NCBI RefSeq assembly: GCF_025808395.1
Contig: NZ_CP075524.1
Span: 2,666,001 to 2,730,000, forward strand
Source of the DNA: Microcella sp.
Lineage (GTDB): Bacteria > Actinomycetota > Actinomycetes > Actinomycetales > Microbacteriaceae
Direction of reading: 5' to 3'
DNA length: 64,000 nt
Shown in pieces: positions 8,202 to 15,306 of this stretch (the stretch's first letter is position 1; every line of letters starts with the position of its first letter). The notes under the pieces are model-generated. The model was not told the origin of the DNA, did no database searches, and was given only the letters and a program-made list of their open reading frames with translations. The translations under genes were made by a program, and so were the position numbers.

Positions 8202-8290
8202 CGATGGTTCTCTCGTTGTGACCACTCGCCACCTCACCTCTCGCTTCGAGTCTAAGGTTTGCCCCTCCGCAGACGACTCGAAGGTCCACG

Positions 8291-8304
8291 GGTACGATAG
8301 AGCG
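8291..8304 (+). promoter_or_regulatory. Likely leaderless promoter for the DUF6153-like gene
   Basis: TACGAT at 8293-8298 fits an actinobacterial -10 box (TAnnnT) and is followed, after 6 bases, by GTG at 8305. That spacing puts the transcript start on or next to the start codon, with no ribosome binding site, as in leaderless mRNAs. It lies in the 103-bp space between the divergent VKOR gene and this gene. The call rests on pattern alone. Confidence 0.4.
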
Positions 8305-8748
8305 GTGGAAGCCTTGAACGGAGAGCGCCGTGCGGCGCACGAAGCTTTCGTCTTCGCTCGTCGCCTGCTTCTGGTTTTTGTCGCAGGGATCCTGTTCGCT
8401 GTCGGAGCTATGACAGCCGACCACATCGAAAACATCGGCGCATCAGTTAGCCCCGGCTCTGCGACGGTCTTTGACGTTCGAGACGCGAGTGGCGTCAAAA
8501 CCGACTTGTCGATGTCGACGGCCGGCGCCGCCAGTGAGGGCAATGAGTGGTCCACCGGTGACTTGGTACTCCTGACGTGCTCGATCGTCGCCCTGCTCGT
8601 GTTGCTTGTCCACATCTTTCGAGCTGGATCGACTGTGGGCTCACCGCGACGACGCATACACGAGCACGCAACTCATCTGCTGTCCGCGCGCCTTCGCATC
8701 AATATCGACGGACCTGACCGACTAGCACTCTGCGTCATTCGCACTTAA
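8305..8748 (+). CDS. Two-segment membrane protein resembling DUF6153
   Basis: This is a 147-residue protein with a positively charged N-terminus, a membrane segment at about residues 18-35 (RRLLLVFVAGILFAVGAM), a polar extracytoplasmic stretch, a second membrane segment at about 80-100 (LVLLTCSIVALLVLLVHIF) and a basic tail ending in LALCVIRT. The same layout and the same type of ending (LC-V/I-IR) occur in the DUF6153 protein at 26033, where the gene sits beside copper-type genes. Unlike that protein it lacks the His/Cys cluster between the segments. The GTG at 8305 is preferred over an ATG at 8218 because of the -10 box just upstream. It is followed after 116 bases by dsbA. Function is unknown. 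Confidence 0.6.
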   Translation: MEALNGERRAAHEAFVFARRLLLVFVAGILFAVGAMTADHIENIGASVSPGSATVFDVRDASGVKTDLSMSTAGAASEGNEWSTGDLVLLTCSIVALLVLLVHIFRAGSTVGSPRRRIHEHATHLLSARLRINIDGPDRLALCVIRT

Positions 8749-8864
8749 GAGCCACCGGGCCGTCCGTCGTCGCTCATCACGTGACGCCAGCGGCACCCTC
8801 CTCTCGCGCCGTCGAAGTCGGCGTCTCTCTTTCGTGCGCTCTCCATACTCTGAAAGGTTCTTCC

Positions 8865-9536
8865 GTGAACGCCAACACCAACGTCAAGATCTCCCTCTTG
8901 CTGACAGGCCTCATGATCGTCGTCGTCGTCGCCTTCATCATCGTCGCCATCGTGCAAGCGCCCTCTCCCGCCGCGGCGCCCGGCACCGACGAGGTCACAC
9001 CGAGTGAATCTGTCCTCCAACCCGACACCCACATTCTCGATGACGCCGGCGAGGGCGCTGCGACCCTCGTCGAGTTTCTCGACTTCGAATGCGAGGCATG
9101 CGGCGCCTTCTACCCCGTCGTCGAAGAGCTTCGCGAGGAGTTCGCGGGCGAAGTGACATTCGCCTTCCGCTACTTCCCTCTACCGGGCCACGTCAACTCG
9201 ACAACCGCAGCGCTCGCAGTGGAAGCGGCCGCGCAGCAGGGCAAACTTGAAGAGATGTTCGCCCGTATGTACGAGACGCAGACCCAGTGGGGCGAATCGC
9301 AAGAGTCGAAGGCGGATCTCTTCCGCCAGTACGCCGACGAGCTCGGACTCGACCTGGTCGAGTACGACGTGGCGGTGGCTTCACCCGAGACACTTGAGCG
9401 GGTGAAAGCAGACTTCGAGGACGGCGTTTCGCTCGGAGTGCAATCGACCCCGACGTTCTTCCTCAACGATCGGCCAGTGCAGCTGACATCGTTTGACGAC
9501 CTCCGGGCAGCCATCGAGGCCGAGCTGCAGCGATGA
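8865..9536 (+). CDS. Membrane-anchored DsbA-family disulfide oxidoreductase
   Basis: This is a 223-residue extracytoplasmic thiol oxidase. It has an N-terminal membrane anchor (about residues 9-31), a Pro/Ala-rich linker, then a thioredoxin fold with active site C76-EA-C79 (DFECEACGAFYP) and the cis-proline loop VQSTPTFFLND near the end. It introduces disulfides into exported proteins and would be recycled by the VKOR encoded divergently. The GTG at 8865 is preceded by GAAAGG with 7 bases spacing; an upstream ATG at 8781 gives an unconserved extension. A related broken copy lies at about 3043-3402. It is followed closely by ctaG. Confidence 0.9.
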   Translation: MNANTNVKISLLLTGLMIVVVVAFIIVAIVQAPSPAAAPGTDEVTPSESVLQPDTHILDDAGEGAATLVEFLDFECEACGAFYPVVEELREEFAGEVTFAFRYFPLPGHVNSTTAALAVEAAAQQGKLEEMFARMYETQTQWGESQESKADLFRQYADELGLDLVEYDVAVASPETLERVKADFEDGVSLGVQSTPTFFLNDRPVQLTSFDDLRAAIEAELQR

Positions 9537-9555
9537 CGATCAGGCGACTACTCTG

Positions 9556-10527
9556 ATGACCCTCGTGACGACTCCCCTGGCGCCCCCCGGCCTTGACGAG
9601 TTCTTGGGCCTGTCAGCGACGACGTCCTTCGCTCTTCCGATCGCGGCGATGACGATTGCCGTGCTATACCTCATCGGCGCGATCGGGATGTGGGCTACTG
9701 GCCGACGTTGGTCGGTCGCACGCACCATATCTTTCGTCATCGGGTGTGGGGTGATCGCGGCCACGACGGGTTCGGCTCTTGAGGATTACAGCCAGGTGAT
9801 GCTGTCGGTGTTCATGTTCGAGCAGCTGACACTGATGATGCTCGTTCCGCCGCTTCTGGTGCTCGGCTCGCCCGGGCGCCTGTTGCTGCGGAGCGTGCCG
9901 CACCGCGGGCTGGGCAGAGTCGTGCTGGCCGTGTCTCTGTCATCGCTGCGCAGCAGGTCAACGCGATGGCTGCTGCACCCAGTGTTCAGTGTCTCGATCT
10001 TCCTGCTGCTGTTCTACGGCCTCTACCTTGGGGACCTTCTCGATCCCATCCTCGGGCTTCCCATCGGGCACGCTTCTCTCGAACTCGTCTTCTTGATTGC
10101 TGGCATCGTGTTCACCATTCCCATCCTCAGCGACGGTCCGCTTCCGATCCGCATGTCGTACCCGGCGCGAGCGTTAGACCTCGCAGCCGAGGTGGCCCTG
10201 CACGCGTTCTTCGGGGTCTTCCTGATGATGAGTCCAACGCTCTTCACCGACTATTTTGCCAACCCGCCGGCATCACTCGGTATCGATCCTCTTGTCGACC
10301 AGGGGGTGGCCGGCGGTTTGGCGTGGTCGTACGGCGAGGCGCCGACTGTGCTCGTGCTCATGTATATCCTCCATCGATGGTTCCGAGACGACACCGACAA
10401 GGCGACAGCGGCGGATGCTCGCGCAGACCAGCACGGAAATGCCGACCTCGACGCCTACAACGAGTACCTGGCGCGTCTGCGCAGCCGCGGTGGCTCAGAT
10501 TCCTCTCCTGCTGGTGAACCCGGATGA
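9556..10527 (+). CDS. ctaG: CtaG-type cytochrome c oxidase assembly membrane protein
   Basis: This is a 323-residue polytopic membrane protein of the caa3_CtaG family, linked to copper-dependent assembly of heme-copper oxidases and to copper handling in actinobacteria. Family features are the run FMFEQLTLMMLVPPLLVLGSP, HPVFSVSIFLLLFYGLYL, the conserved H-A-S-L-E-L-V-F-L-I-A-G segment, and AFFGVFLMMSPTLFTDY. The start at ATG 9556, 19 bases after the dsbA stop, is preferred over ATG 9493, which would overlap dsbA. The stop overlaps the next gene by ATGA. A role in delivering copper across the membrane for this island is an inference. Confidence 0.88.
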   Translation: MTLVTTPLAPPGLDEFLGLSATTSFALPIAAMTIAVLYLIGAIGMWATGRRWSVARTISFVIGCGVIAATTGSALEDYSQVMLSVFMFEQLTLMMLVPPLLVLGSPGRLLLRSVPHRGLGRVVLAVSLSSLRSRSTRWLLHPVFSVSIFLLLFYGLYLGDLLDPILGLPIGHASLELVFLIAGIVFTIPILSDGPLPIRMSYPARALDLAAEVALHAFFGVFLMMSPTLFTDYFANPPASLGIDPLVDQGVAGGLAWSYGEAPTVLVLMYILHRWFRDDTDKATAADARADQHGNADLDAYNEYLARLRSRGGSDSSPAGEPG

Positions 10528-10871
10528 CACGGTCGCAGCGCGCGAACGAGCCTGAGCCTCTCCGCCGCATGGCGCTCGCACCCGGCCTGCTGGGGGCCAT
10601 CGCAGCTATTGTCGGGGTCTTCGCCATCGGCAATGAACTGTTTTTCGTCGTCAGTTTCGTGATCGCCGTGCTCGCGCTCATTATCGGATGGTTTGCGGTC
10701 CAGTCGCGCCAGTGGTGGTGGTTGCCACTTCCGGCCGCGATCGCAGTGGTGTGGAACCCGGTGATTCCGCTCGCACTCGCGGATGCGGTCTGGCTCCCGT
10801 TGCAGTACGCGGCTGCCGCCGGGTTCATCGTCGCTGGTCTTGTCATTCGCGTGTCGGACCACGATCGATAG
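10524..10871 (+). CDS. Small membrane protein, DUF6804 type
   Basis: This is a 115-residue protein with four predicted membrane segments. The words LAPGLLGAIAAIVGV, IGWFAVQSRQWWWLPLPA and AVVWNPVIPL match the DUF6804 family of actinobacterial small membrane proteins of unknown function, often found after ctaG-type genes. It overlaps ctaG by 4 bases and is the last gene of the dsbA-ctaG operon. Directly after it begins a transposase scrap. No activity can be assigned. Confidence 0.7.
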   Translation: MTRSQRANEPEPLRRMALAPGLLGAIAAIVGVFAIGNELFFVVSFVIAVLALIIGWFAVQSRQWWWLPLPAAIAVVWNPVIPLALADAVWLPLQYAAAAGFIVAGLVIRVSDHDR

Positions 10872-10887
10872 TGAGCAGATCGCGGAA

Positions 10888-11036
10888 GTCACTCTGATTT
10901 GGGGCAACGAGCCTAGCATCGGGCGGGGTCGGTCTCGCGCTAATGGTGTTGCCTCCTTTATGGGCAGGTTGGCGACGAAGTTGGTGTTGTTGCCGCCCAG
11001 AGACCCGGAGGCCAAGGGCATCGTGGAGCGACGCAG
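10888..11036 (+). pseudogene. Fragment of an IS21-family transposase (IstA)
   Basis: In one plus-strand frame this short stretch reads WGNEPSIGRGR, then FMGRLATKLVLLPPRDPEAK and GIVERR. This is the recognisable core of the catalytic domain of actinobacterial IS21 IstA proteins (DNEP-IGRGR, LATRLVLLPPRDPE-KGVVER). It is truncated on both sides: to the left by the end of the DUF6804 gene and to the right by the P-type ATPase gene. It is a scar of an earlier insertion and deletion. Confidence 0.7.
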
Positions 11037-11039
11037 GCG

Positions 11040-13106
11040 TCACGCCGCCACGGGCTCGGGCTTCTTGCGCGGTGGGGCATCCTCGTGGTCGATGCCCTGG
11101 TGCTCCTTATCGCGCTCGAAGTTCAGCAAGCGCAGCGCATTGGCGACCACGATGAGGGTCGAGCCCTCGTGGATGAGCACGACGGCGCCGATGTTGAGCC
11201 CGGCGAATGTGGCGATGATGAGGAACGCCACGACGGCGAGGCTCGCGATCAGGTTCTGGCGAATGATGCGGCTCGCGGCACGGCTGAGGCGTACGGCGAA
11301 CGGCACGCGGCCTAGGTCGTCGCTCATGAGGGCGATGTCGCAGGTCTCGAGGGCGACGGTCGAACCGGCGGCACCCATCGCGATGCCGACGTCGGCCCGG
11401 GCCATGGCCGGGGCGTCATTCACGCCGTCGCCGATCATCGCGATCGGTCGCGATTGCTCGGACAGCAGGGTGATGTGGGTCACCTTGTCCTCTGGCATCA
11501 GGTCGCCGAGCGCGGTGTCGATGCCCACCTCGCGGGCGACGGCGTCAGCGACGCGCTGGTTGTCGCCGGAGATCATGACGAGCTGGTTCACTCCGGCGGC
11601 GCGCAGAGCAACCAGCACCTGCGCGGACTCGGCGCGCGCGACATCCATCACGCCGACGATGCCGAGGAAGCGGTCGACGCGGCGCACGATTATGATGGTC
11701 TGCCCGGCGTCGAGTACGCGCTCGTACTCGGCGCGCAACGGCTGCGGCAGAGTGAGTCCCTGCTCGTCGAACATGCGGAGGTTGCCGACCTCGACCAGCT
11801 CGCCCTCGACCGTCGCGCGCACGCCACGGCCGACGACCGACGTGATGTCCGTGACCTCGAGGCGGTCGCGTTCGCCCAGCTCGGGAGCGAGATCGCGAAG
11901 GATGGCGGAGGCCAGCGGATGATCACTGAGCGCCTCGACCGCGACGAGGGTTGGCACCAGCAGCTCGCCAGCTTCGCCTTCGGAACGGATCACCGAGCTG
12001 ACGCGCGGTTCGCCCCAGGTGAGGGTTCCGGTCTTGTCGAAGGCCATAGTCGTGACGCGGCCGAGTGTCTCGAGCGGGCCGCCGCCCTTGACGAGCACAC
12101 CGGCCCGCGCGGCGCGCGCGACCCCGGCGAGCACGGCGCTCGGTGTGGCGATCGCGAGCGCACACGGGCTCGCGGCGACCAACACAGTCATAGCGAGATA
12201 GAACGCGTCGGGGAACTCCTGCCCGAACCCCCAGAGCGATGCCCCGAGCGTGACTGCCACTCCGACGATGACGATCGGCACGTACCAGCGTTGGAACGTG
12301 TCAATGAACTGCTGAGTCGGCGACTTCGCCTGGTCCGCGGTGCGCACCATCTCGATAACTTTGCTGAGCGTCGAGTCGGCGGCGGTAGCCGTCACCTCGA
12401 TCTCGAGCGCTCCTGCGCCGTTGACCGTGCCAGCAAACACGCGGTTTGCCGCCGGCAAGGTGTTGGAGTTGCGCAACGCGCGCTCGGGGTCGTCGACCGG
12501 CGATTTCTCGACCGGGATCGACTCGCCGGTGACGGCGGACTGGTCGACGGCCGAGACGCCCAAAACCACGAACCCGTCGGAGGGGATGCGCGAGTTGGGG
12601 CGCACCACCACGATGTCGCCGATATTGATCTCTTGCACGGGCAACTCGACGGGCTCACCGCCGTTGCGTCGCACCAGCGCCGTGCGCGGTGCGAGTTCGG
12701 CGAGGGACTCGATCGACTTCTTCGCCCGGCTCAGCGCATACTCCTCGAGCGCGTGACCGAGGCTGAAGAGGAACAGCAGCACGGCACCTTCGGCCCATCT
12801 TCCGATCAGGGCGGCGCCGATCGCTGCGACCAGCATGAGGAAGTCGACCTCGAACTTACCCCGCAGAGTCGAGGAGATCGCGCCGCGGATCGTGAAGAAC
12901 CCGCCGAAGAAGTAGGTGCCGAGGAAGAAGGCAAGCGGCAGACCGACCGTGGGCAGGCCGAACGCTAGTTCTGAGATCATGCCAGCCCCGTAGGTTGCGC
13001 CTGCGGCGATAGCGAACCACAACTCGATGCGGGAGGAGCCGTGAGCATGTTCTTCGTCGGGCTTCGCCGCGGCGGTGGTCGTCGTGGTGGATCTGGGTCG
13101 CGTCAT
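11040..13106 (-). CDS. P1B-4-type heavy-metal ATPase (Co/Zn/Cd exporter)
   Basis: This is a 688-residue P-type ATPase with no N-terminal HMA domain. Motifs in order: TGES in the actuator domain, SPC in the sixth membrane segment (ASPCALAIATP, about residue 311), phosphorylation site DKTGTLT (about 353), SDHPLA, GDGVNDAP and the final HEGSTLIVVANALRLL. The SPC plus HEG-type motif combination is the signature of P1B-4 pumps, which export Co, Zn, Cd or Fe. The tail is charged and His/Glu-rich. ATG 13106 is chosen over GTG 13115 because the GTG overlaps a TATAGT -10 box, and 13106 is 7 bases downstream of it. It is divergent from, and probably repressed by, the ArsR gene at 13179. The family is firm; the metal is inferred from family and regulator. 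Confidence 0.93.
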   Translation of the reverse strand: MTRPRSTTTTTAAAKPDEEHAHGSSRIELWFAIAAGATYGAGMISELAFGLPTVGLPLAFFLGTYFFGGFFTIRGAISSTLRGKFEVDFLMLVAAIGAALIGRWAEGAVLLFLFSLGHALEEYALSRAKKSIESLAELAPRTALVRRNGGEPVELPVQEINIGDIVVVRPNSRIPSDGFVVLGVSAVDQSAVTGESIPVEKSPVDDPERALRNSNTLPAANRVFAGTVNGAGALEIEVTATAADSTLSKVIEMVRTADQAKSPTQQFIDTFQRWYVPIVIVGVAVTLGASLWGFGQEFPDAFYLAMTVLVAASPCALAIATPSAVLAGVARAARAGVLVKGGGPLETLGRVTTMAFDKTGTLTWGEPRVSSVIRSEGEAGELLVPTLVAVEALSDHPLASAILRDLAPELGERDRLEVTDITSVVGRGVRATVEGELVEVGNLRMFDEQGLTLPQPLRAEYERVLDAGQTIIIVRRVDRFLGIVGVMDVARAESAQVLVALRAAGVNQLVMISGDNQRVADAVAREVGIDTALGDLMPEDKVTHITLLSEQSRPIAMIGDGVNDAPAMARADVGIAMGAAGSTVALETCDIALMSDDLGRVPFAVRLSRAASRIIRQNLIASLAVVAFLIIATFAGLNIGAVVLIHEGSTLIVVANALRLLNFERDKEHQGIDHEDAPPRKKPEPVAA

Positions 13107-13113
13107 GATTGCC

Positions 13114-13140
13114 ACTATACATCACAACATCTTGATGTAT
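13114..13140. promoter_or_regulatory. Divergent promoter with perfect 8-bp-arm operator for an ArsR-type sensor
   Basis: The perfect inverted repeat ATACATCA (13117-13124), 8-base spacer, TGATGTAT (13133-13140) lies between the divergent ATPase and arsR genes. On the minus strand TATAGT (13114-13119) is a good -10 box lying 7 bases before ATG 13106, so the operator overlaps the promoter core of the pump gene. This fits the AT-rich dyad operators of SmtB/CzrA-like repressors. Confidence 0.75.
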
Positions 13141-13178
13141 TGGGAGTAATCACTCCCGTCACTGGCTCGTCGGGCAGA

Positions 13179-13547
13179 ATGGTGCGTGTGAGAACGCCGG
13201 AGGCAGCACACCAGCATGATCTGCTGAGCAAGTATGACGCGGAACGACTTGCCGAGCTTATGCAGGCCCTCGCCTCACCGGTGAGGCTACGGATTCTGAG
13301 CGCACTGCGCGGGGGACCAATCACCGTCACTGAGCTGACCGAACGGCTCGGAATCGGGCAGACGACGGTGTCGAACCACCTGCGACTCTTGCGGCACCTC
13401 AGCCTGGTGGACGGCGACCGCCAGGGGCGCCACATCTTCTATTCGCTGTTCGACGAGCACGTCGTCGACCTGCTCGACGACGCGGTTGGTCACGTGGTGC
13501 ACCTACCGCGGATTGGCGAGCGAGGCTCCGGCGGTCTATCGATTTAG
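13179..13547 (+). CDS. ArsR/SmtB-family metal sensor with CzrA-like alpha-5 site
   Basis: This is a 122-residue winged-helix repressor. The recognition region is TVTELTERLGIGQTTVSNHL and the wing is GRHIFYSL. In the last helix the sequence DEHVVDLLDDAVGHVVH gives Asp-x-His, ten residues, His-x-x-His. This is the exact spacing of the alpha-5 zinc/cobalt site of CzrA and SmtB. There is no CxCxxC, so it is not an arsenic- or cadmium-type alpha-3 sensor. Metal binding should release the operator at 13117-13140 and turn on the P1B-4 ATPase. ATG 13179 is preferred to upstream starts that run through the operator; GTG 13185 is possible. Confidence 0.9.
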   Translation: MVRVRTPEAAHQHDLLSKYDAERLAELMQALASPVRLRILSALRGGPITVTELTERLGIGQTTVSNHLRLLRHLSLVDGDRQGRHIFYSLFDEHVVDLLDDAVGHVVHLPRIGERGSGGLSI

Positions 13548-14328
13548 TCCGAGGGTCCAGACCCGATTGTCGGTCCCTGCACGACGCTAGTTCAGTCCGT
13601 ATCGAGCTCGACCGCGCGCCACGACCTCATCGAGGTCACTGCGACCAGCGGCGTACTCTTCACCGTGTGCGCGAGTAGCCGCCGGGGAGGGGCTCGGGTC
13701 TGATCGCGCTCGGCTGAGTCGTCCCTCAACCACTGCAATCTCTGCGCGGGACTCACCCGTTTTGTAGCCTGTCGCACGAATCCAAATAGTCTGATTTCTG
13801 CTGGGGAAGCGCGTTATCTGTTTTCACGATAGAAGGCGGCAGCGAATCACGCTGAGACGGCGTCGGCATCGCTTGACAGTTTGCGAACCGACCAGGCCGT
13901 CTGCCGTCACCGTGAGTTGCTTTTGCAGAGGTGAAGTGGTCGCGGGGCCCTCTTGCCGTCGACCGCAATCGATGCCGTGGGGAAACTGATCTTCGGCGTG
14001 GCGGCAGCCTCCTCGAGCTTCTCGGTGGCTTCGGCCTATTTCTCGCGAGCCGCTTTCGTCTCGGTGAACGGCCTGTCTATTCGAGCTTGGAAGCCCGCAT
14101 TGCGGGCGGCGTCACTTCGAGTCTTCTCGGCCGTGTCGTGGTCAATTTTCGCCACGGACCGCTCCTCAATGGAGGGCCAGCGCATCGCCATGGTCGACGA
14201 TGACTCCCGGCAAGATGGCGTCACGGTCGCACAGCAGTGCGATGCGGTGAGAGCGTCTCGCTACAGCCCCAACAGTGCCCGCCGGAATCGGGACCTCCAG
14301 CCGCGGCAGTGCAGTTCAGCTTCGGTGT
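13548..14328. other. 780-bp stretch without an intact gene
   Basis: No convincing intact coding region is present. Plus-strand open frames from 13931 and 13953 show no family resemblance. The only recognisable content is a decayed minus-strand piece at about 13931-14224, listed separately. The 3' end of ccsB lies at 14329. Confidence 0.6.
13931..14224 (-). pseudogene. Possible relic of the C-terminus of a plasmid methylase/helicase-type protein
   Basis: On the minus strand the frame reads SIEERSVAKIDHDTAEKTR, then NAGFQARIDRPFTETKAARE, a stop at 14036, then AEATEKLEEAAAT. The pattern of a coiled helix, IDxPF, another helix and a LEEA ending resembles the coiled-coil end of the large N-6 methylase/helicase proteins of actinobacterial plasmids. 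The stop falls where a tyrosine is expected. The remote match is from memory and the call is tentative. An N-terminal domain of such a protein lies at about 30235-30777. Confidence 0.3.
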
Positions 14329-15294
14329 CTATAGGCCCGAATACGAGTGCAACCCCTTGAAGAAGAGGTTGACGATCGTGTAGTTGAAGATCACGGCGGA
14401 GAAGCCGACGATCGCCAGCCACGCCGAGCGCTCACCACGCCAGCCACGCGTGGCACGTGCGTGAATGTAGCCGGCGAAGAGTGTCCAGATGATGAAAGTC
14501 CACACCTCTTTGGTGTCCCAGCCCCAGTAGCGACCCCAGGCGCGCTCGGCCCAGATCGCTCCGGCGATGAGGGTGAAGGTCCAGAACACGAATCCGACGA
14601 CGTTGACGCGATAGGCGAGCGACTCGAGCGTCGTCGCCCCGGGCAGCGTGTCGAGAAAGCGCAGGCCTTCGGTCTTGTGCGCGGCGCGGCGAGCGCTCAA
14701 CAGTTGCATGATCGAGAGCCCGGCGCCAATAGCGAAGAAGCCCGTCGCTAGTGAGGCAACAAAAACGTGGATGACGAGCCACACAGACTGCAAGGCCGGC
14801 GGAAGCGGGATCACATCAACGTAAAAATTCACTGTCACGATCCCGAGTGCCAACACGGTCATGCCAGTGATGTAGGCGCCGAGGAAGCGAAGGTCTTTCC
14901 AGACTTGTGCGATCAAGAAGACGCCCATGCCGATCGCGGTTGCGGTCAGGCCGAACTCGAACATGTTGACCCACGGAACACGACCCGCGGCGACCCCCCG
15001 CAACACAGTCGCGCCGACGTGCAGCACCCAGCCGAGGAGCGCGAGTGCGAACGCTACGCGCTGGAACCGGGTCGCGCCTGTCGGCGGGGCGTCCATCGTC
15101 GTTGTCGCCCGGACCGCTGTAGAAACGGTGCCCGCCTGCCGCACCGACGCCTCTGATTCGGTAACCCTCGCGGCTGGCGCGGGCTGATCCGCGCTGCGTT
15201 TCGCGAGATCGAAGGTAAAGAGAATAAACGCGAGGGTATACACGCCCATAGCCGAATACACGGCGACGAGCGAGAGGGCAGCGAAAGTTTCCAT
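14329..15294 (-). CDS. ccsB: Cytochrome c assembly protein CcsB (ResC type)
   Basis: This is a 321-residue, roughly eight-segment membrane protein of the CcsA/CcsB/ResC family, part of the System II heme delivery and attachment complex for c-type cytochromes. The tryptophan-rich heme motif RAWGRYWGWDTKEVW is near residue 245, with conserved histidines in membrane segments on either side (LHVGATVL, VIHVFVAS, YIHARATRGW). It lies 12 bases downstream of resB in the same direction and ends the operon resA-ccdA-resB-ccsB. The gene is complete. Confidence 0.95.
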   Translation of the reverse strand: METFAALSLVAVYSAMGVYTLAFILFTFDLAKRSADQPAPAARVTESEASVRQAGTVSTAVRATTTMDAPPTGATRFQRVAFALALLGWVLHVGATVLRGVAAGRVPWVNMFEFGLTATAIGMGVFLIAQVWKDLRFLGAYITGMTVLALGIVTVNFYVDVIPLPPALQSVWLVIHVFVASLATGFFAIGAGLSIMQLLSARRAAHKTEGLRFLDTLPGATTLESLAYRVNVVGFVFWTFTLIAGAIWAERAWGRYWGWDTKEVWTFIIWTLFAGYIHARATRGWRGERSAWLAIVGFSAVIFNYTIVNLFFKGLHSYSGL

Positions 15295-15306
15295 GAGGAT
15301 CCTATT

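Noticed and set aside
11454..12968. 504-codon plus-strand open frame
   Set aside because: Antisense shadow of the P1B-4 ATPase; no recognisable motifs.
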